DNA from: Maea johnstoni
Taxonomy: Eukaryota > Annelida > Polychaeta > Spionida > Magelonidae
Reading direction: 5' to 3'
Assembly: GCA_963942565.1 (NCBI GenBank)
Contig: OZ012690.1
Span: 12,117,571-12,181,570 of the forward strand
Length of the DNA: 64,000 nucleotides
Shown here piece after piece: positions 45,713 to 56,699 of this stretch. Within the stretch, counting starts at the first letter, position 1. Each line of letters opens with the position of its first letter. Under the pieces are notes generated by a model. The model saw nothing but the letters and a program-made list of their open reading frames with translations, did no database searches and was not told where the DNA came from. The position numbers and the translations under genes are program-made.

Positions 45713-45954
45713 ATAAGGCCTAAAAAAAAAAGTTGTTTGTTTCCTGTAACCCTACCCTAACAAGTTTTTATTCAAAAAAATCCCTACCCTAAAGTTTTTA
45801 TCGCCCTCCCAACTCCAAATCAACGTAAAACATGCATAAAACACACATTTTTGACCAAAAAAATAATGCAAAAAGAAATCTTTTTACCGACCTACCTACC
45901 CTATTTTTTTTCATACTGTTACAGGAAACAAACAATTTCTTTTTTTAGGCCTAA
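45713..45954 (+). mobile_element. Family D MITE, copy 4
   Basis: Complete AGGCCTAAAA...AGGCCT element. It is flanked on both sides by AATGGGTTAAGTAT, the end of the adjacent family B copy plus a few bases. Confidence 0.9.
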
Positions 45955-46081
45955 TGGGTTAAGTATTATTTAAGTATTGTACGTATATTCACAATATATT
46001 TCAAGAAGAGTTAATGGCTGTGTCATGATGAAAATTTCTCATTTAACAATTTTCCAAAATTTGGTTTTGTGAGACATGGAG

Positions 46082-46420
46082 CAGGCCTCAACGCTAACTC
46101 AAAATGATACTGGCCTGTAAGACCAGTAACACCTAGCATCTACTGGTCCTGCAAAATGTTTACTGGTCCTACATTTTTTCTTTAACATAACAAGAAAGAA
46201 CATTGCATAAGATTAACCACATTTATCTTTATAAATTTTATCTTCATTTATTTCAAAAACAATAGGGGACATTCTCAGGGGGAAACCTTTTAACAAGAAT
46301 GTTTCCAAATGTTTACTAGCCTTGTAGGACCAGTTGAGGTCTTTTTTTACTGGCCCGAAGCTGTTTTTGGGATTTTTTTCTGGCCTGGGGCCATAGGTTC
46401 ACCCTTAGCGTCGAGCCCTG
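46082..46420. mobile_element. hAT-like MITE family H, copy 2
   Basis: CAGGCCTCAACGCTAACTC ... CTTAGCGTCGAGCCCTG. Only TGGAG is shared by the flanks, not an 8-bp duplication. Confidence 0.85.
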
Positions 46421-46539
46421 TGGAGTCAGAGAAACATGGCAAATACAAATCAGGTTGATTTGTGGGCCTGGAGGCAGAAAACTGTTAAACCACTCGAGCA
46501 TGCCTGTACCACCCAAAAATAATAAATCTATTTTGGTGA

Positions 46540-46799
46540 ATTTTTCTTGATAGGGTTTTTTCATAAAAAAAATTGAAAGAAAATGTTGATCAGAACCCGG
46601 CCAAAAACTCACCATCAAATATTTTATATTTTTTTTAAATTTCAAATTGCACACATATGCAACAGGGTGTTTATTTACCACAGGATTCATCAATAATATT
46701 GTACAAATATATTCTGTAAATTTGTCCCAAATTCCTAAGTAATTTTCCAAAATATCATAGTTCCAGAGGACTCTTGTCTGGATCAGTCATGAATGGGCC
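46540..46799 (-). mobile_element. Degraded family B copy
   Basis: AATGTTGATCAGAACCCGGC, ATCAAATATTTTAT, AAGTAATTTTCCAAAATATC and GTCATGAATGGGCC match a reverse family B copy. Confidence 0.6.
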
Positions 46800-47036
46800 A
46801 AGGCCTAAAAGAAAAAGTTGTTTGTTTCCTGTAACCCTACCCGTACAAGTTTTTATACAAAAAAATCCCTACCCTAAAGTTTTATTCGCCCTCCCAACTC
46901 CCGATCAACGAAAAACATGCATATAACACACATTTTGTGACCAAAAAAATAATGCAAAAAAAATATTTTTTACCGACCTACCTACCCTTTTTTTCGGACT
47001 GTTACAGGAAACAAACACTTTCTTTTTTTATGCCTT
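46800..47036 (+). mobile_element. Family D MITE, copy 5
   Basis: AAGGCCTAAAAGAAAAAGTTG ... GTTACAGGAAACAAACAC ... TTTTATGCCTT. Confidence 0.9.
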
Positions 47037-47550
47037 AGCTGGGGGGCACACATCAAGAAGCTATGACTAAGCTGTCAATTATTAGATGCATGTTGTGAGG
47101 ACCCAACAACAGGAAATCGTTACATATAAAAATTATGCAAAGATGTATTTTTTTAATAAGTGTCAAATTGACATTTCCTCGTGATAGCTTCACTGTATTT
47201 ACTCACACTTCGTATACATAGTCGCATTATAAACATATCTTTCATACACCATACCCATTTCACATATTGGCCAAAAATAAACTCACATATATTCTTTTCC
47301 CTGTTTTTCACATATAAAATAAAGGATGGGTTTATAAAAAAAAATAAAGGGTCAAAAAGAGTAAATACACAAACCCCACTAGACATAGAAAACTTAAATT
47401 GAAAATCCCAGTTCATTAGGCATAACATACATAAAAGATTTTTAGCATGACTATATTTGCATCAATTAGTGCAATGTCAAAATAGTTATCATGCAATTTA
47501 TCTCATTTCAGGCACCTGAAACAATCTAGATACCTGAAGAATTAAATATG
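47037..47550. other. Unique AT-rich sequence
   Basis: Frames on both strands at 47153-47428 overlap and show no motif. No gene called. Confidence 0.45.
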
Positions 47551-47850
47551 CACCAATATACTATTAGTTAGTTCCTGTTTTTATCTCCAGGTGGCGTCTG
47601 GTATTGGCGAAAACCGAACCGAACCGTAGAATTCTCAACGGTCCCCATCCCTAATCATGCATTATTTTGATGAATCAATATATGTTTATGGTTGAAATAT
47701 GAGTATATTGTGATCCCCCTTAAAAATTTGGACGCCCAAAAATGTTACAACTGCAAACTTTAGGCACCCAGTTTCTAAACCCTGGCTAAGACACTGCACC
47801 AAGATACTATTAATTAGTTCCTGTTTTTATCTCCAGATGGCGTCTGGTAT
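47551..47850. repeat. 54-bp direct repeats bracketing a MITE hybrid
   Basis: CACCAA(T/G)ATACTATTA.TTAG ... ATCTCCAG(G/A)TGGCGTCTGG at 47551-47604 and 47797-47850. Between them lie a short hAT-like end (CGGTCCCCATCCCTA) and the 3' half of a family F copy (47653-47796, ending GGCTAAGACACTG). Confidence 0.85.
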
Positions 47851-48139
47851 TGCATGGCGTCTGGAATAGTATTACTGCCATCCCATCTAAATACAACAAA
47901 CTTTTATTTAGTTACACATTTGTACCCCAGATGGCAGCATACACAGCTTTTATTCCTTATTCAGTGTTCTCATATTCATGAAATAATTGTACTATGGATC
48001 ATTTGGAAGACTAAACATTATAGTTTTCAGCTAACTCTGATCATGTAAAATACATTTCATACATTTGGTCCTACAATTCATTTCATATAGATTAAGTCAC
48101 TAATTAGTTTTGAAGATTGGAAACTAAAAGGGCCCATCA

Positions 48140-48715
48140 GATCAAGATTTCTGGCTGTGGGCAGAGACATGGCTTAAATAGATATAGAGGTTCCATCACG
48201 CGTGGATGGAAAGAGGAGGAATCTTGCACGAGTGAGTGATTTTGAGTCTTGGGACGAGGCTTGCTGAGTCCCAAGACACAAAACCACTCACGAGTGCAAG
48301 ATTCCTCCTCTTTCCATCCACGAGTGATAGAACCTGTTTCTCCCACGATAAAAAGGAGAAATTTACACGTTTTACCTTGAAGTTAGCTAGCTAAACTAGG
48401 TCAGCCAAAGGTCACCCGCGCACTAGTTCAACAATGGTAATACGCGTTTGTTGTGACGTGCACCGTTTGTTTCCCCAGAAACTGGCGCCAGATCACGTAC
48501 GTGATGCTTGTTCAAATCCACGCGCGCTATTGTTGGATCTACCTTTGACCCAGCAGCAGTGACCCGTTGATTGAAATTGAGGGATCTGATTGGACAATTA
48601 CATTAGTTTGACCTTTTGACCCCGTTGAAGAACACCCATTGGAGACCACAAATCCTTAACTGTAAAATACACCTCAGAGTGGGAGAAAGATAGATCTCTC
48701 TGCTGTGGGCAAGTA
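48140..48715. mobile_element. Possible CpG-richer element with a long hairpin
   Basis: Inverted arms of about 60-75 bp (48190-48238 and 48285-48333, with GGATGGAAAGAGGAGGAATC and its complement) surround a loop holding CTTGGGAC..GTCCCAAG. Similar words GCTGTGGGCA occur near 48153 and 48698. The right half has CACGCGCG and TTTGACC motifs. Not assignable to a family. Confidence 0.5.
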
Positions 48716-48838
48716 AAAAAGGAAAGAAAAAAAACATACGCTTTTCACATGCTTTTATAGTAAATAATAAAATAAACACTGAAAAAATCCCATCTGAAGC
48801 ATCACTTTCCTGAACTTTTTGTTAGATTGAATGAAATC

Positions 48839-49068
48839 TTAACCCATTCACACTCAGAATTCCTTTAGCAATTATCGTCTGCTACTCTCATACTTTTGAA
48901 AATAACTTGGGAATAAAGCAAAAGCTCACAAAATATTTGAAGGAGAGTTGTTATTTGGCTTCTGATCAACATTTCTCCTTCAAATGTTTTCTAGAAAATG
49001 CTTTTGAAAGTAAAATATATCCAAAATTGTCAGGCCTGTTTTGGCCGCTCTAAGTGTAAATGGGTTAA
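48839..49068 (+). mobile_element. Family B TTAA MITE, copy 6 (reference-like)
   Basis: TTAACCCATTCACACTCAG ... AAGTGTAAATGGGTTAA. ATTTGAAGGAGA and TCTCCTTCAAAT form the central stem. Confidence 0.93.
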
Positions 49069-49862
49069 ATAATCATATTGCATGTTCATCAATATACAGG
49101 TGGAGTCTGGTCTTGGTCCAAGGTTCCAGAATTGAGATTACTACAACACATACCTCTAAGATTAATGTGTTATTCAGTTGAGCTTTACTCTAGATGGCAT
49201 CACATATAGACCTTAATTAGTACTGGTACTGAAAAGGTAAAATACCAAATATTGATATCAAATGGAGAACAGTATCGTTTCATATGTTGAATGGATTAAA
49301 ATGCAAAACTAATGCATCCAAAATCTAAAAGAAATCCGTCAGAGAGGAGAGAAGGGGAAATGTCTTTTTTTCATGTTAACATACCTTTGTACTGAAAAAG
49401 GAAGCTAAATGTAGCAAGTCCCATAGTCAAATAATAAGTGCTGCCATCTTTATTTCAAGGCACAAACTAAAAATATGACACCAAAACCAAACTGACCTAT
49501 GTCCCCAAAACATGTTGAACACAGACTGAATGAGGCAGAGCTAGAGGCAGATGAAGGATTTCTCTTAAGGAATTTTGTTCTTATGAGGAGTTTTATTTAA
49601 AAAAAGTTAGATTTAACTCATTGAGTTAAAGCAAAAATTAAGAAAAGTGACAATTCTTAGAAAGAAGACCAACATTTAGAAATGTAAAGCTGAATTTGTC
49701 AAACCCCTATAACCCCCCTCTTCAACGGTTAATGCAGCTGGTTCTAGGCAAGTAGTCAGTGCTGCCATCTATTTTTCAAGACAGAAACAAAAAATATGAA
49801 CAAGCTAAACCAAACCTACACATCTCCCTAATTCATACGAACACCAACTGATTGAGGATATG
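49069..49862. other. Unique sequence with a diverged duplication
   Basis: GTGCTGCCATCT.T.TTTCAAG followed by a related 100-bp text occurs at about 49440 and 49760. No gene seen. Confidence 0.45.
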
Positions 49863-50430
49863 ACCTTAAAAAAAGTTTGTTTCCCGTAACTAGGGCTACA
49901 TACCGCTAAGGGTGAAGCGGTACGGTACCATAACCGGTATCGTCGAAACGATACGGTATTTTATCGGTACTGCTATCGGTATCTTGAACTATGCTAAGTA
50001 CACACTTAGCGTAGTTCCTGACATAAACCTAAAACGTATTTGTTGTCTGTCAGGTATTTCAATTACAACATGTGATCAGATGTGAAAACTAAGCAGTCAT
50101 ACTTACGGCAGCCAAACCTTGTTAACTTGAATAGATCCACATTCTGCTTGAAGGTACGATATATAGCGGCGATAGTTCCATCGCCGCTACAGTTCCATCG
50201 CCGTACCGGTGTACAGCCCTACCCGTAACCCTACCCTAACAAGTTTTTATTCAAAATAATCCCTACCCTAAAGTTTTTATCGCCCTCCCAACTCCCAATC
50301 AACGTAAAACATGCATAAAACACACATTTTTGACCAAAAAAATAATGCAAAAAAAATCTTTTTACCGACCTACCTACCCTATTTTTTGGGGGGCCGTTAC
50401 AGGAAACAAACAATTTATTTTTTTAGGCCT
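49863..50430 (+). mobile_element. Family D MITE, copy 6, split by a nested hAT MITE
   Basis: ACCTTAAAAAAAGTTTG ... AGGAAACAAACAA ... TTTTTAGGCCT. Removing 49891-50221 and one 8-bp duplication restores a normal-length family D copy. Confidence 0.92.
49891..50221. mobile_element. hAT-like MITE K (nested in D)
   Basis: A perfect 8-bp duplication CCCGTAAC is at 49883-49890 and 50222-50229. Ends TAGGGCTACATACCG and CGGTGTACAGCCCTA. The interior has GCGGTACGGTACC and CGATACGGTA words. Confidence 0.95.
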
Positions 50431-50594
50431 ATGCATGATGAATATTGATCTTTGATACAGCTAGATGTCTGGCCAGGTAGCTTCAGGTAAGGTCTTTCCT
50501 GGGAGTCTAATGATTAGCAGATCTCATGACTGTCTGGCATGAATAGCTGCTCCAGTTATTGATTACGGAGTCAGAACCTTAACCCAATTCACGC

Positions 50595-50807
50595 TTAACC
50601 CATTCACACTCAGAATTTTTCTGGAAAGTGTTGTCTGCTACTTTCATACTTTTGAAAATAAAGTTCACAAAATATTTTAAGAAGAGTTGTTGTTAAGCCG
50701 TGGATTAACATTTCTCCATCAAATGTTTTCCAGAAAATGTCTTTGTAAGTAAAATATTAACAAAATCGTCAGGCCTGTTTTAGCCGCTCTGAGTGTGAAT
50801 GGGTTAA
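50595..50807 (+). mobile_element. Family B TTAA MITE, copy 7
   Basis: TTAACCCATTCACACTCAG ... GAGTGTGAATGGGTTAA, 16-bp matching termini. Preceded by a stub TTAACCCAATTCACGC at 50579. Confidence 0.92.
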
Positions 50808-50932
50808 CCCATGTCAGTCCAAACTGTAATTTTCCACACACACGTCTATCATGCCAAATTGAAACGGGGATTATTGGCAAAAATCCAATACCAGGTTATT
50901 CATGTTTGACAATCCAATAAAAGTTTGGTCCA

Positions 50933-51750
50933 CCCATGGCAAACTTGGGTATACTTTTTTTGTACTGAACTTGTACTGAAACCATGCCATTTCAGTACAT
51001 ATTCAGTACAGTATCAGTACCGTTATGGCACACTTCGGTATATACTGATTTAGCATCATTATGGAATGGATATGTTCCAATTTTGGTCTGAAACAGTATA
51101 TACCAAATCTGCACTGAAAACCGTATTCAGTACATAAATGGTACGTACTGATTCCGCCCCAAATTGGAACAATCTTGTTCCATAATGATGCTGAATCAGT
51201 ACGTACTGTCACTTCAGTATACTGAATGTACACTGAAATTAATACATTTGCCAAACATACTGATTAGAACCCAAATTGGAACGATTTTGTTCCATAACGA
51301 TGCTGAATCAGTACGTACTGTCACTTCAGTATACTGAATGTTCACTGAAATTAATACATTTGCAAAACGTACTGATTAGAACCCAAATTGGAACGATTTT
51401 GTTCCATAACGATGCTGAATCAGTATGTACTGTCACTTCAGTATACTGAATGTACACTCAAATTAAAACATTTGCAAAACGTACTGATTAGAACCCAAAT
51501 TGGAACGATTTTGTTCCATAACGATGCTGAATCAGTACATACTGTGACTTCAGTATACTGAATGTACACTAAAATTAATATATTTTCTGAATGTACTGAT
51601 TAAAACCCAAATTGGAACAATTTTGTTCCATAATGATGCTGACTCATGACATGCTGTCACTGTAGTGTACTGAATGTACACTGTAAGTAAATCGCATGGT
51701 TTCAGTACAAGTTCAGTACAAAAAAAGTATATCCAATTTTTCCATGGGTA
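50933..51750. mobile_element. TIR element with internal 112-bp tandem repeats
   Basis: Terminal inverted repeats of about 58 bp (50933-50994 and 51693-51750; CCCATGG, TATACTTTTTTTGTACTGAA, CTTGTACTGAAACCATG). The middle holds units starting ATGCTGA(A/C)TCA at 51188, 51300, 51412, 51524 and 51636: exactly 112 bp apart. Short minus-strand frames inside are repeat by-products. Confidence 0.9.
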
Positions 51751-52430
51751 CTCAATGTACATATTAAATTGGAACAAAAAGACTACATCCATTTTGGCCC
51801 TATACTCAATCAGGGCCTGAGGTTATTTGTAAAACCGTTAACTAAAATAAGACCTGTTCCAGCTAGGGCTAAATAAGTAAACAATACAATGGCAATAAAC
51901 AGTGGAAATAGGACTTGATGACATACTGATGTTTCTACTGGACTGCATGACCTTCATCTTCAATAATTCTTTATTTTTACAAGTTGTATGTTCAAACTAA
52001 TGTCATGAAAATAAATTTTACTTCAAAATGAGGTTAAAAGTATTCACTGTCTGAAAACAATTGTCCATAAACTTAATAGGAAATTAAAAGTCATACCTTT
52101 AAGCAAAAGAAGAAATGCAGATGCACTTCTCCAACTTGATTCAAAATGTCGTCTGCTTTTCAATGACTCATCAATTTTATGTAAAAGCTACTTTGATTGG
52201 TTGACCAAGTCACGTGATCAATGATTCAACCAATCAGACTCTCTGTACTTTTCAATGGTTTGAGCTGTGAGAAGTCATGTGATTTACAACCCAAACTAGA
52301 TTTATTTATTTTTAATGATTATTATTTTCACTGTTAGAAGTAAATGAACAACTTAAAAGGCGTATAAAGGACTGTTTCAACTGAAAAAAAGAATTTTAAG
52401 TGCAGAATGCATAAAAAAATGCATTAGTTA
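51751..52430. other. Unique sequence
   Basis: No gene recognised. 52180-52275 has repeated CCAATCA / TGATTGG words. Confidence 0.4.
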
Positions 52431-53090
52431 TAGATCAGTATGTATTCAGTATACTGTCCAGGTATAATAAAAATCTAAGTTAAAAAACAGTACATTTTTA
52501 GTATATTTTTGCATTTTCACTATACTAAAAAAATAAAATTAACAGATAGTGCATTTTCAGTACATGCAAAAATGTTGAAGTCAAATTTTAGTATACATTT
52601 AGTACACACATGTATTTCAGTCCTAAAACAGTACATATTCAGTATAAAACCTTAAACATAAAAAGGTTTGAATAAGAAAAGTATCAGTTCATTTTCAGTA
52701 TTCCAGAAAAAAATAAGTCAAATGACAGTACACATTCCGTACAGAAATGGCGTTCTCAGTGCATAAATAGTACAAATATCAACTATCATTTTTGACTTGA
52801 TATAACTGATACATGATCAGTACAATATTGTACGAAATCAGTACAAGTCCAACACAACCATTAAATTTATTGGTATACCAAAAGTATACTGAATTTTTCA
52901 CTAGTACATCTCAGTACGAAATCAGTACAAGTCAAACACAATCACTAAAGTTATTGGTATACCAAAAGTATACTGAATTTTTCACCAGTACAAAAAAAGT
53001 ATAACTGGAGGTATACTGTGAAGTTTTCAGTATACAACTGGTAGATGTCCAGTACAGTTTCAGTATACTTTTTTTGACCACATTTCGGTA
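52431..53090. repeat. GTAC/GTATAC-rich region with an 84-bp tandem pair
   Basis: CAGTACA, CAGTATA and AGTATACT words recur throughout. TACGAAATCAGTACAAGTC...GGTATACCAAAAGTATACTG is repeated at 52831 and 52915 (84-bp period). Probably a decayed relative of 50933-51750. Confidence 0.7.
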
Positions 53091-53174
53091 AGGGCACCTT
53101 AGTCATGTGACGTATCAAAATGAACCTTAGATCAAGCAAAACATTCCAAAAGCCAATTGCCCAATTTTCAGGGT

Positions 53175-53386
53175 TTACCCCTTCAATGCTGAGACTACTT
53201 TTGTCTGAGACACAAAAAATCAAAAATCTTTGAAAATCCTCTAAACCCTATCATCTTGGTATTCATTGGAAAGCTCTCATCGAGTACTCTCAGATGAGTA
53301 CCCATTTGCCAGGGTTTCGGTCTTTTTCAGCTTTTTTCACATTATTTTGTATTGATCAAATTAGCCACCTGCAGCATAAGGGTTAA
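53175..53386 (+). mobile_element. Family A TTAA MITE, copy 26
   Basis: Left end TTTACCCCTTCAATGCTGAG. Right end CATAAGGGTTAA. Confidence 0.91.
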
Positions 53387-53499
53387 AGGAGGTCTTTAAG
53401 ATTGGCAAGTCTGTCCAGGCTCTTCTTTTTAATGAAGTTATTTATGTTGCACACGTATATGCGTGCATATGGTTAGAACTTTAGATTATGTTACCACAA

Positions 53500-54088
53500 A
53501 CTAACATGTCCGTGTGGCATAGTAAGAGTCTCTCTACAAATTTTCATCTGTATCAATGATACTTTTGATAATCATTTGGAAATTAATAATGGTTTAACAA
53601 AATATATAATGAAGTAAAGTGCAGGGATGGCAAGGACACCGTCCACATATCCTTTTGATGCATAGTCAAGTGGTATGGATGCAGGGGTGTGAAGTGTCTG
53701 CGTCCAGAGAGGACGCATCAAATTCTCATTAAGAACCCATTAATTTCCTGTTCACAACAGTTCTTTGAGCTGTAAGCAGTACCACAGTCAACTCAACTTC
53801 ACAAGCTGGATAAAGTTAAGAAATTACCCATTTTACCCCTTACCCCCCTAACTGACCACATTTGTTGGCATAGATAGTCAACACTTATTTGAGGCCCATG
53901 ATCAGGACGCAGGATTTTCTGGACCTTGGTATTAGTGTGGATGCAACTTTTTTTGACCCTATCGCTAACTTTGAAAGTGGTTGGTGATTTTCTAATCATT
54001 GTTTCTCATTGAAATGTATTTCAAAGCTTTAAGCTGAAGGATTTGACAATTCTCAGGCTGTTTTGGTCACTGCGACGTAAATGGGTTA
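53500..54088 (+). mobile_element. Old family B copy interrupted by foreign DNA
   Basis: The left half (TCATCTGTATC..GATACTTTTGATAATCATTTGG) ends near 53615. The right half resumes near 54000 and ends TCAGGCTGTTTTGGTCACTG ... GTAAATGGGTTAA. The inserted 380 bp has CCGTCCA/GCGTCC words and no clear ends. Confidence 0.5.
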
Positions 54089-54139
54089 ATCAATTTATGA
54101 AAAGAATGGTTAATCAAGCATTGAATTTGGTTGATAAAT

Positions 54140-54400
54140 GAAGGAACCTTATTGATTTGTTTCTGATCAAAATATGTTTCTCCTTCAAATAAGTTCCAAA
54201 ATGCTCCTCAAGAAGATATCACAAAATATAGTATGAACGTATCTGGTCACAATGAATGAATAAGTTTACTCGGATAATGCCTGACTGTTTTAGTTATATC
54301 TCTCAAACAAAAGCAATTTCATGAAATACCCAAAGGGGAAGTGTTGGTCAAAATCTAAATAACAATTCTTCTTCAAATATTGTACCAATTTATGATTAAT
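54140..54400. mobile_element. Family B-like fragments
   Basis: GATCAAAATATGTTTCTCCTTCAAAT and a second partial piece (54305-54400), no ends. Confidence 0.4.
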
Positions 54401-54409
54401 TACCAAGTC

Positions 54410-54540
54410 CAAGCCCTGATGCTAACTTAAATAGTTACTGGCCCTGTAGGAACAGTAGGGAAATTTTTCTATAACTTTATAGATCATTTCATTTGCTGAT
54501 TTGGGGGAAATCTCGTTAACAAGAATGTCCCCTAATGGTT
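54410..54540. mobile_element. Family H fragment at the satellite edge
   Basis: AAGCCCTGATGCTAACTTAAA, TACTGGCCCTGTAGGAACAGT and GTTAACAAGAATGTCCCC match the family H MITE. The text then runs directly into the first 31-bp satellite unit. Confidence 0.7.
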
Positions 54541-56056
54541 TATAGTTAACCAAGCCTACAAACCAGTAGTCTATAGTTAACCAAGCCTAAGAACCAGTAG
54601 TCTCTTATAAGTTAACCAGGCCTAAGAACCAGTAGTATAAAGTTAACCAAGCCTAAGAACCAGTAGTCTATTATAAGTTAACCAGACCTATGAACCAGTA
54701 GTCAATAGTTAACCAGGCCTATGAACCAGTAGTCTATAGTCAACCAGGCCTAAGAACCAGTAGTCTATAGTTAACCAAGCCTATGAACCAGTAGTTTATA
54801 GTTAACCAAGCCTAAGAACCAGTGGTCTATAGTTAACCAAGCCTATGAACCAGAAGTGTATAGTTAACCAGGCCTAAGAACCAGTGGTCTATAGTTAACC
54901 AAGCCTATGAACCAGTAGTTTATAGTTAACCAGGCCTAAGAACCAGTAGTGTATAGTTAACCAGGCCTAAGAACGAGTGGTCTATAGTTAACCAAGCCTA
55001 TGAACCAGTAGTCTATAGTTAACCAGGCCTAAGAACCAGTGGTTTATAGTTAACCAAGCCTAAGAACCAGTAGTGTATAGTTAACCAGGCCTAAGAACCA
55101 GTGGTCTATAGTTAACCAAGCCTATGAACCAGTAGTTTATAGTTAACCAGGCCTAAGAACCAGTAGTGTATAGTTAACCAAGCCTAAGAACCAGTGGTTT
55201 ATAGTTAACCAGGCCTAAGAACCAGTAGTTTATAGTAAACCAGGCCTAAGAACCAGTAGTTTATAGTTAACCAGGCCTAAGAACCAGTGGTTTATAGTCA
55301 ACCAGGCCTAAGAACCAGTGGTTTATAGTCAACCAGGCCTAAGAACCAGTGGTTTATAGTTAACCAAGCCTAAGAACCAGTAGTTTATAGTTAACCAAGC
55401 CTATGAACCAGTAGTTTATAGTTCACCAGGCCTAAGAACCAGTAGTTTATAGTTAACCAGGCCTATGAACCAGTAGTTTATAGTTAACCAAGCCTAAGAA
55501 CCTGTAGTCTATAGTTAACCAAGCCTAAGAACCAGTAGTTTATAGTTAACCAAGCCTATGAACCAGTAGTTTATAGTTCACCAGGCCTAAGAACCAGTAG
55601 TTTATAGTTAACCAGGCCTATGAACCAGTAGTTTATAGTTAACCAAGCCTAAGAACCAGTAGTTTATAGTTAACCAGACCTAAGAACCAGTAGTTTATAG
55701 TTAGCCAGACCTAAGAACCAGTAGTTTATAGTAAACCAGGCCTATGAACCAGTGGTTTATAGTTAACCAAGCCTAAGAACCAGTAGTTTATAGTTAACCA
55801 GGTCTAAGAACCAGTAGTTTATAGTTAACCAAGCCTAAGAACCAGTAGTTTATAGTTAACCAAGCCTAAGAACCAGTAGTTTATAGTTAACCAAGCTTAA
55901 GAACCAGTAGTTTATAGTTAACCAAGCCTAAGAACCAGTAGTTTATAGTTAACCTGTGAGGCCTATGTACCAGTAGTTTATAGTTAACCAAGCCTAAGAA
56001 CCAGTGGTTAATAGTTAACCAAGCCTAAGAATCAGTGGTTTATAGTAAAACCAAGC

Positions 56057-56269
56057 TTTACCCTTCCAATGCTGAGGCTACATTCGCCCAAAGCACAAGA
56101 ACGCCAAAATCTTTGAAAACCATCCAAACCCTGTCATGTTGGTATTCATTGGATAGCTCTCACTGAGTACTCTCAGATGAGTACCCATATGCTAGGGTTA
56201 TGGTGATTTTTCAGGATCTTAGCATTATTTTGTATTGGCAAAATTAGCCAGCAGCAGCATAAGGGTTAA
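56057..56269 (+). mobile_element. Family A TTAA MITE, copy 27 (inside the satellite)
   Basis: Left junction CAAGCT-TTA-CCCTTCC, right junction AAGGG-TTAA-GAACC. Satellite units with CAAGCTTAAGAACC (about 55890 and 59400) show the site before insertion: a TTAA, now duplicated, with the left one changed to TTTA. Confidence 0.95.
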
Positions 56270-56699
56270 GAACCAGTAGTTTATAGTCAACCAAGCCTAA
56301 GAACCAGTGGTTTATAGTTAACCAAGCATAAGAACCAGTGGTTTATAGTTAACCTGTGAGGCCTATGAACCAGTAGTTTATAGTCAACCAGGCCTAAGAA
56401 CCAGTAGTGTATAGTTAACCAGGCCTAAGAACCAGTGGTTTATAATTAACCAGGCCTATGAACCAGTAGTTTATAGTTAACCAAGCAGCTAAGAACCAGT
56501 AGTTTATAGTTAACCTGTGAGGCCTATGAACCAGTAGTTTATAGTCAACCAGGCCTAAGAACCAGTGGTCTATAGTTAACCAGGCCTATGAACCAGTGGT
56601 TTATAGTTAACCAAGCCTATGAACCAGTAGTCTATAGTCAACCAGGCCTATGAACATGTAGTTTATAGTTAACCAGGCCTAAGAACCTGTAGTTTATAG

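Noticed and set aside
46316-46750. 144-codon minus-strand frame
   Set aside because: It crosses the end of MITE H2 and a decayed family B copy.
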